Assembly: GCA_036744635.1 (NCBI GenBank)
Contig: DAIOHQ010000159.1
Span: forward strand, 1-11,570
Source of the DNA: DAIOHQ01 sp036744635
GTDB lineage: Bacteria > Planctomycetota > Phycisphaerae > Tepidisphaerales > Tepidisphaeraceae
Direction of reading: 5' to 3'
Length of the DNA stretch: 11,570 bases
The notes under the pieces are model-generated. The model ran no database searches. It saw nothing but the letters and a program-made list of their open reading frames with translations, and was not told where the DNA came from. The position numbers were made by a program, and so were the translations under genes. This document shows, in pieces, positions 6,917 through 11,570 of the stretch; within the stretch, counting starts at the first letter, position 1; each line of letters begins with the position of its first letter.

Positions 6917-6940
6917 TAATAAAATATTACATTGTGTCAA
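6913..6940 (-). promoter_or_regulatory. promoter of the second PhyH gene
   Basis: On the minus strand TTGACA (6935-6940) is followed by a 16-bp AT-rich spacer and TATTCT (6913-6918), within TTATTCTAATT (6909-6919). Spacing, both hexamers and the flanking AATT are identical to the promoter at 6018-6045. The start codon at 6865 lies about 47 bases beyond the -10. Confidence 0.68.
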
Positions 6941-7061
6941 TACAAATCAGGCGACGGGTGACGTTTAGGGGGCGACAAATGCCCCGGAATGACGAAAATC
7001 GGGTAAAGTGGTATTGGCTGCGGTTGTTAAGAGGGGCTGATACGAATTCAGTTGTAGAAAT

Positions 7062-8345
7062 ATGCCTATATTGATCGTTGACCAACACGGCATTCAGCAC
7101 GCTGCGGCGGTGAGCGGGCGGGTGTATATCGGGCGACGGCCGCCGGAGGGTATTTCCATTGACGAGCCGGCGGTGGCGCGGCTGCACGCCTGGATCGACT
7201 CGCTGAATGGGCATTATTTCATTGCGGATACCGGGTCGAAGGGGGGGACGTTTCTCAACAACCAGCGGCTGCGCGGGCGGCGGCAGTTGGCGGACGGGGA
7301 TGAGATTCAGATCGGCACGGCTGTGCTGATGTATCTGCAGACGGATGTGGCGCCGAGGGGAATTCCGGCGCTGGATCTTGGCAAGCCGGCGGAACAAGCG
7401 GCCGATGAGGGGATTTTCTTCAATTGCGTGTGCGGGGCGCCGATCTGGGTGGCTTCCCAACTGGCGGGCCGGACGGGGACGTGCCGGCAGTGCGGGCAGC
7501 CGATCACGGTGCCCAGTCGACGGGTGGCGGTGCCTCAGGCGCCGGGGCCGCGGGTATCGACGATAGGCAACGCGCCCTTGCATGCGCCGGTGTCGGCGGG
7601 CGCGGGAGCGCCGGCGATCGCGCCGCCAGAGATCAGGCCGGCGCGGCGGCGGCCGGGGCGGGGCGCGCCGGCAGTGGCGCCGGGCAATCGTTTCACCGCG
7701 CCGCTTGAGGATGTCACGGCCGATGCGGCTGCGGCTTCCGAGATGCCCGTTGAGGTGGAGGTGGCGACGGATCGTGTCGAGCCTGAAGCGACCCGCGAGC
7801 TGCCATCGGACCACGCCATCACCTGCTCGATCTGTCAGTGCGCGATCGTTGCGGGCGAGGAGCACACGAGCTGTCCGGAATGTCATCTGATTTTCCACGC
7901 GGACTGCTGGAGTGAGAATTACGGCTGCTCGGCCTATGGGTGTTCCCAGGTCAATGCGTTGATCGAGAAAACCGAAGAGGAATTGGCGGAGAGCGGCGCG
8001 GCACTAGATGAGTTGCAACGCCTTCGGCTAAGGGTGCCGGTGCCGAGCCTGCTGGACGATCCGGGAAATCTGCCGGCCAGCAGTGATGCGCCAGCGTTTC
8101 CGTGGGATTATCTGCTGCTGGCGATGAGTGTGTTCGCGGCCTTGGTCAGCGCACTGGCGTTTGGGGCGCCGAGCCTTTTGTTGACGTTGATTCTGCTGAT
8201 CTATCTGATCAGGCGGCCAGGCTCGCAACGGCTTTGGGTGGTGCTGACAGCGCTGGGGCTTAGCATCGTGGGGATAGCGATTGGGCTGGCGACATCCTCG
8301 ATGTTCTGGTACGCCAAGCCGGTCTGGCAGGTGTTTCACAGATGA
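7062..8345 (+). CDS. FHA - zinc ribbon - RING-like finger membrane protein (putative E3-like partner)
   Basis: A 427-residue multidomain protein. Residues about 17-95 are an FHA domain (YIGRR at 22-26, H42, GGTFLNN at 61-67, LADGDEIQIG at 76-85), normally a phosphothreonine-peptide binder; the usual Ser of SRxH is A39. Residues 119-151 are a zinc ribbon with C122, C124, C141 and C144. A Pro/Ala-rich linker follows. Residues 255-294 are a prokaryotic RING-like finger: C255/C258, C271/C274, H279/C282 followed by W283, and C289/C294. Hydrophobic segments at about 351-369, 370-383 and 392-411, with basic RRPGSQR between the last two, fit an N-inside topology, so FHA and RING face the cytoplasm. 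The stop overlaps the start of an E2-fold gene by four bases, so they are co-translated. RING fingers recruit E2s, so a membrane E3-like role is the best inference. The ribosome-binding site before 7062 is weak. Confidence 0.88.
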   Translation: MPILIVDQHGIQHAAAVSGRVYIGRRPPEGISIDEPAVARLHAWIDSLNGHYFIADTGSKGGTFLNNQRLRGRRQLADGDEIQIGTAVLMYLQTDVAPRGIPALDLGKPAEQAADEGIFFNCVCGAPIWVASQLAGRTGTCRQCGQPITVPSRRVAVPQAPGPRVSTIGNAPLHAPVSAGAGAPAIAPPEIRPARRRPGRGAPAVAPGNRFTAPLEDVTADAAAASEMPVEVEVATDRVEPEATRELPSDHAITCSICQCAIVAGEEHTSCPECHLIFHADCWSENYGCSAYGCSQVNALIEKTEEELAESGAALDELQRLRLRVPVPSLLDDPGNLPASSDAPAFPWDYLLLAMSVFAALVSALAFGAPSLLLTLILLIYLIRRPGSQRLWVVLTALGLSIVGIAIGLATSSMFWYAKPVWQVFHR

Positions 8346-8995
8346 TCGAATTTTCCTGTCCAACCTGTCGCAAGCATTTTTCAGTGGCCGATGATCTGGC
8401 CGGGCGCAAGGCGCGCTGCAAGTCGTGCGGGGCCGTTCTTATGGTGCCCGGGCTGCCGGCCGATAACTCCAATGTGACTTCATCGCCTCAAAATCTCGCC
8501 GCGGCTGCGGCCAATGCGCCGAAAGTGCCGATGCGCACGCGCCGGCTGGCCGCCGATGCCCAGCAGATGGCCAGGGCGTTCGGTGGTTTTCCGCTGGTGA
8601 AGATCGTGAAGACCGAGGGGGAACCGGCCGATCTCTATCAGATTGTTTACATGATCGAAGGCCTGGAGCGCGGGCCGGGGGAGCAGGTGCTGCGGCGCGA
8701 CAAGCACGTCGTCGAGATCGAACTGACGGGCGATTACCCGCGGCTGGCCCCCAAGTGCCGCATCCTGACGCCGATTTTTCATCCCAACTTTGACGCGGCG
8801 ACGATCTGCGTCGGCGACCATTGGACGGCCGGCGAGCGGCTGGTCGATCTGGTCATCCGCATCGGCGAGATGATCGCGTTCCAGGAATACAACATCAAAA
8901 GCCCGCTTGACGCCGAGGCCGCGATGTGGGCGGATTTGAATGCGGACAAGCTGCCGATCGATGCGCGGCCGGTGAGGCCGGCGGGGTTGGAGTAG
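8342..8995 (+). CDS. zinc ribbon - E2 ubiquitin-conjugating-like (UBC fold) protein
   Basis: A 217-residue protein. Residues 6-36 form a zinc ribbon (C6, C9, C26, C29) that matches the ribbon in the upstream FHA/RING protein in the LAGR motif and in spacing. After a linker (about 37-64), residues 65-205 read as a complete E2 core. They include an N-terminal helix around RRLAADAQQM, strands ending in HVVEIELTGDYP, the P137 loop, and HPN at 147-149. C156 lies nine residues after H147 in TICVG; in classical E2s the distance is ten. A conserved Trp follows at W161, and SPLDAEAAMW resembles the C-terminal PLVPEIA-type segment. C156 is therefore a plausible thioester cysteine and N149 the oxyanion-stabilising Asn. 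Bacterial E2 homologues linked to RING-type proteins are known from comparative genomics, but the modifier and targets here are unknown. The ATG overlaps the upstream TGA as ATGA. No E1 or ubiquitin-like gene is seen nearby. Confidence 0.85.
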   Translation: MIEFSCPTCRKHFSVADDLAGRKARCKSCGAVLMVPGLPADNSNVTSSPQNLAAAAANAPKVPMRTRRLAADAQQMARAFGGFPLVKIVKTEGEPADLYQIVYMIEGLERGPGEQVLRRDKHVVEIELTGDYPRLAPKCRILTPIFHPNFDAATICVGDHWTAGERLVDLVIRIGEMIAFQEYNIKSPLDAEAAMWADLNADKLPIDARPVRPAGLE

Positions 8996-9078
8996 GCGGG
9001 CAGTTGGGGTAAAGCGGACGGAAACAGACAATCGGAAGTTTTTGGTTGGGGAAGGTTGCAAGCGGCCGAAACAACTCC

Positions 9079-9115
9079 CGACCGCTTTGAACATCCGCGA
9101 CCCCTTTGAACGTCC
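9079..9115. repeat. short tandem direct repeat, two 18-base units
   Basis: The units at 9079-9096 and 9098-9115 share 16 of 18 bases, with core CTTTGAAC. They lie between the convergent E2 and ankyrin genes, ending three bases before the ankyrin stop. An AAGCGG at 9060-9065 pairs with CCGCTT at 9082-9087, which could form a weak stem. The remaining gap (8996-9078) shows no T-run or strong terminator. Function unknown. Confidence 0.5.
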
Positions 9116-9118
9116 TAA

Positions 9119-10807
9119 TCATGATCTACGCCAAATTAGATTATCCACGTCCAGAACATAATCGTGCGAATTGTCGGTGTACGTCTCGGTGCCCTCCCAG
9201 GCGCACACCTTGCCCCCGCTCACGCGAATGTGGTCCTCCGCAATAGCCGTGGCCTTGTGCCTGTTGATCCAGCCGGGTGAAACGCCGGCGGTGTCGAGCC
9301 GTTCGATGGCGAGGGTATCAGTGTCGAGGCGAAAAACCTGTATCCGCCCGTACTGCCGCTCGCCGCGGTAACCGAGGCTGCCAATGAGATAGATCCATTT
9401 TCGAATCAGTGTCGCGGTGTGAAAGTCTGTCGGTGGAAAGAGGTCTTTGGGATACCCGTAGATGTCAAACGTGCCATCGCCGTGGTGAACTACCACGTCG
9501 TTGTAGATGCAGAAGTCCGGGTCATAGGAATCCTCGTGCTCGCCGGCCACCTCGATGATCCGGCCGTCAGCCAGTTCGGTAATCGACTTGCCGAATCGCT
9601 TGAAACACCAGACAGCCCGCTGGTCTTCCATTTCACCATAATACCGGCTCGCAGAGTATGCGGCTTCTCCGTTCTTTACCATGGACACCCAGAACGGGAG
9701 GTTCATCAGTTCTGGATTTGCGGTGCCGAAGCGTCGATGCTTCTGCGCCAGGTACGTCTCCCTCGGCACGCTGAACATGCCATCGTTAGGCAGACGTGTG
9801 AGGTCCGCCCGCATGTTGTCGTTGATGTCGTTCAAGTCGGCTCCCTTGCGGATCAGCAGACGCACGATCTGCAGGTTCGAAGCGACATGGACCGGTTGCG
9901 ATGTCGATCTCAGCCCCTTTCTTGCGTGAATATCGGCACCGGCATCGATCAGCAGCCCAGCACATTCCGTGGCGCCGCGTTCTGCGGCCACCATCAAAGC
10001 CGTCTGCTCGAAGTCATCGATATCATCTGCTGGAAAACCCTCCGCCAGCAGCCACCGAAGCATTTCAAAATGATTCTTCTCTGCGGGATACATAAGTGGA
10101 GCCTTGCCGCACCGCCCCCGATCACCTCGATCCGCCCCCGCTTCCAGCAGCCGCTTTGCCTTATCGACATCATTGGTCTGCAGGCTCAGCAGCCACGGTG
10201 TTCTCGACCAGAAATCCCGCGCGAAACGGTCCGAACCCCGCCCCAATTCCCGTTCCACGTCGTCGAGCGACCCCAGCGCAATTGCCTGCATCAGTGGCGT
10301 CCACTGAAGCGGCGCTGGATTGGCCCCTGAATTCAGGAGCAGTCGGATGACATCAAATTGCCCGGTACGCGACGCGATGCCCAGAGCAGATTCCGAGTAC
10401 CTGCTCACGCAATTGAGACTGGCTCCCCGGTCGATCAAGAGGGACAGGAGCAACAAAAGGTTTGGCTCAGAGATACTGTTGTGCATGGCGTCGATGAGGG
10501 CGTCATATCCGTGCGGACGCAAATATTGAACGTCCGCTCCTGCATCCAGCAGCACCCGCACCTTTTCGATGTTTCCCTCGCGTATCGCAAAGTGGAGCAC
10601 CGGCGCATCATCAGCAACCGCGTTGATATCGGCCCCTCGCGCAATGAGAAGACTTGCCGCCTCAGCAGTTGCCGACTGCATCAGCGGCGTCCAACCCGTT
10701 TCCGGGTCACGCAGATCGACCGGTATACCTTGGGCCAACTCACGCTCGATGCCGGTGAGGTCGCCGTTCGCGGCGGCTCTGTGGATCTTTGACAGCTTGC
10801 GGGCCAT
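9119..10807 (-). CDS. ankyrin-repeat protein with C-terminal Kelch/beta-propeller-like domain
   Basis: A 562-residue protein. Residues about 5-335 are a run of roughly nine or ten ankyrin repeats, for example GWTPLMQSA (39-47), LLIARGADINA, VRVLLDAGADV, VIRLLLNSGAN, AKRLLEAGAD and AGLLIDAGADI. Residues about 345-562 are a distinct beta-rich domain with Kelch-like features: FWVSMVKNG, WCFKRFGKSITELADGRIIEVAGEHED, FCIYNDVVVHH, PPTDFHTATLIRKWIYLIGSLGY and PGWINRHKA. I recognise this pairing from other bacterial ankyrin proteins, but its function is not established; protein-protein binding is the safe inference. There is no signal peptide or membrane segment, so it is probably cytoplasmic. The ATG at 10807 is chosen for its AAAGGAG site five bases upstream; the frame is open to 10936 but lacks comparable support. 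It converges with the E2 gene, so it is not in that operon. Confidence 0.88.
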   Translation of the reverse strand: MARKLSKIHRAAANGDLTGIERELAQGIPVDLRDPETGWTPLMQSATAEAASLLIARGADINAVADDAPVLHFAIREGNIEKVRVLLDAGADVQYLRPHGYDALIDAMHNSISEPNLLLLLSLLIDRGASLNCVSRYSESALGIASRTGQFDVIRLLLNSGANPAPLQWTPLMQAIALGSLDDVERELGRGSDRFARDFWSRTPWLLSLQTNDVDKAKRLLEAGADRGDRGRCGKAPLMYPAEKNHFEMLRWLLAEGFPADDIDDFEQTALMVAAERGATECAGLLIDAGADIHARKGLRSTSQPVHVASNLQIVRLLIRKGADLNDINDNMRADLTRLPNDGMFSVPRETYLAQKHRRFGTANPELMNLPFWVSMVKNGEAAYSASRYYGEMEDQRAVWCFKRFGKSITELADGRIIEVAGEHEDSYDPDFCIYNDVVVHHGDGTFDIYGYPKDLFPPTDFHTATLIRKWIYLIGSLGYRGERQYGRIQVFRLDTDTLAIERLDTAGVSPGWINRHKATAIAEDHIRVSGGKVCAWEGTETYTDNSHDYVLDVDNLIWRRS

Positions 10808-10953
10808 GTCGTCTCCTTTGACGAGGATCGCGTTCATCGAGCAGGATACCCGCACCGACGGCGCCGCCAATACCGATGCGCACCCGCCTGGGCAATGCAA
10901 AAGGGTAAGGAACAACTCGCCGGTGAGGACTGTCAATCTCTTTGAACTTGGTG

Positions 10954-11388
10954 TTACCTGGGCGCCGCTCGGCCGGGTTGTGCGGGCTGGGGAGCGGGCG
11001 TGACGACCACCTGGCCGACCATGCCCTTGAGTTCGTGGGGTCTGCAGAAGTAGCGATAGGTGCCGGGGACGGTGAAGGTGTGGCTGAACGAATCGCCGGC
11101 GACCACCTTGCCTGAGTCGAAGGCCTCAGCGCCTTCGGGGAGGCTGACGTCCTCGGGGCGTTTGGCCTGCCTGGGATCGGCGGTGGCGGTGTGCCAGATC
11201 AGGGAGGTGTTCTTCCACAGCACGGTCTGGCCCGCCCGAATCGTCACTACCTGGGGCTGGAAGCTGTGGAAGTGCATCTCCACAATCGCTGACGGCGACG
11301 ACCCAGCCTGAACGGGCCGGTGGGCGGTACAGGCGCCGGCCAGCGGGAGCAAGGTGGACAATGCCAGCCAGAAGATGGAAAGCTTCAT
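10954..11388 (-). CDS. exported plastocyanin-like cupredoxin
   Basis: A 144-residue small blue-copper-type protein. The first 22 residues form a signal peptide with hydrophobic core IFWLALSTLLPLAG. C20 might be lipidated, but AGAC is a poor lipobox, so ordinary export is equally possible. The rest is a single cupredoxin domain with a complete type 1 copper site: H66 in IWHTA, C115 in YFCRPH, H118, and M123 in LKGMVGQ. VEMHFHSFQPQVVTIRAGQTVLWKN is the typical N-terminal strand pattern. Such proteins carry electrons in the periplasm or on the outer surface; the partner is unknown. A proline/alanine-rich tail follows the domain. No ribosome-binding site precedes the ATG at 11388, but a TACAAT on the minus strand ends seven bases before it, compatible with a leaderless mRNA. 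It is 146 bp upstream of the ankyrin gene on the same strand. Confidence 0.92.
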   Translation of the reverse strand: MKLSIFWLALSTLLPLAGACTAHRPVQAGSSPSAIVEMHFHSFQPQVVTIRAGQTVLWKNTSLIWHTATADPRQAKRPEDVSLPEGAEAFDSGKVVAGDSFSHTFTVPGTYRYFCRPHELKGMVGQVVVTPAPQPAQPGRAAPR

Positions 11389-11484
11389 GCAGTTGATTGT
11401 ACCACGTTGCCGGGCTACACGGCCACGGCCCGGTCCTCACACCGCTCCGTCGGGTGCGTGACATTTTAGGCGGATTGGGAAAAT

Positions 11485-11532
11485 ATGGCTGGATTCGGGC
11501 AGGCGAAGTACACCTACCACTCATCCAGCCAT
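11485..11532. repeat. 10-base perfect inverted repeat at the right edge
   Basis: ATGGCTGGAT (11485-11494) and ATCCAGCCAT (11523-11532) are perfect reverse complements separated by 28 bases. The stretch 11389-11484 between the cupredoxin start and this repeat shows no gene. The repeat could be an operator, an RNA stem in the leader of a downstream gene, or part of a mobile element whose body lies beyond the window. Confidence 0.5.
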
Positions 11533-11570
11533 GACAGACAAGAATGTCTGCCCCACCAAGATTGAGTACA
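11531..11570 (+). CDS. possible start of a plus-strand gene cut by the window edge
   Basis: From the ATG at 11531 the frame stays open to the window end, giving 13 residues: MTDKNVCPTKIEY. There is no Shine-Dalgarno sequence. The TKIEY ending loosely resembles the start of DUF5131 (phage Gp37/Gp68-like) proteins, which open with a T/S-K/S-I-E-W/Y motif, but 13 residues cannot prove it. A six-base perfect stem with tetraloop (CAGACA / TGTCTG, 11535-11550) lies inside these first codons. Confidence 0.25.
   Translation, partial: MTDKNVCPTKIEY

Noticed and set aside
6969..6985. GGGGC-GACAAAT-GCCCC hairpin as a terminator
   Set aside because: The stem is only five base pairs with no T-run on either side, and it lies between divergent genes where no terminator is expected.
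6927..7898. Minus-strand open frame opposite the FHA/RING gene
   Set aside because: It is extremely Arg/Pro-rich and antisense to the FHA and linker regions. It also runs across the PhyH 2 promoter, so it is a composition artefact.
8342..8995. Known multi-gene antiphage ubiquitin-like operon (E1, E2, ubiquitin-like and JAB genes together)
   Set aside because: Only an E2-like and a RING-like gene are present. Flanking genes are a PhyH enzyme and an ankyrin protein, with no E1, modifier or peptidase.
9419..10330. Plus-strand open frame of about 300 codons opposite the ankyrin gene
   Set aside because: The minus strand carries clear ankyrin repeats and a Kelch-like domain. The plus frame has no family resemblance.

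Overview
The window looks like GC-rich chromosomal DNA from a planctomycete, most likely of the Phycisphaerae type. The clues are a type II-style pseudopilin, a PEP-CTERM protein beside a GntR/LacI-hybrid regulator, planctomycete-style CxxC...LAGR...CxxC zinc ribbons, and an E2-fold protein beside a RING/FHA membrane protein. This placement is inferred from gene content only; there is no rRNA or other marker. No tRNA, rRNA, CRISPR array or complete insertion sequence was seen.

Left part (1-3163). A pirin-type bicupin (minus) lies downstream of a MarR-family repressor (minus). Two near-identical imperfect palindromes sit in front of these two genes and look like MarR operators. Divergent from marR, a phytanoyl-CoA dioxygenase-like enzyme (PhyH 1) and an SGNH-hydrolase-like protein form a two-gene plus-strand unit.

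Middle part (3247-6940, all minus). In transcription order: a second PhyH-like dioxygenase, a GntR-HTH/LacI-sensor regulator, a PEP-CTERM surface protein interrupted by an in-frame amber codon, and a pseudopilin. The promoters of PhyH 2 and of the regulator share one layout: TTGACA, 16 bp, TATTCT, inside a shared 11-base block. This suggests one regulon, probably under the local regulator. The regulator, PEP-CTERM gene and pseudopilin are separated by only about 30 bp and probably form one operon.

Right-centre part (7062-8995, plus). Two genes overlapping by ATGA encode a ubiquitin-system-like pair. The first is a membrane protein with FHA, zinc ribbon, RING-like C3HC4 finger and C-terminal transmembrane helices. 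The second is a zinc ribbon fused to an E2 (UBC) fold with an HPN motif and the expected catalytic cysteine. Both carry the same zinc ribbon with identical spacing. No E1, ubiquitin-like protein or deubiquitinase is visible in the window. This is the most interesting part.

Right end (9119-11570). A large ankyrin-repeat protein with a C-terminal beta-propeller/Kelch-like domain (minus) converges on the E2 gene. Upstream of it is a small exported cupredoxin (minus). The last 180 bases hold inverted repeats and possibly the start of another plus-strand gene cut by the window edge.
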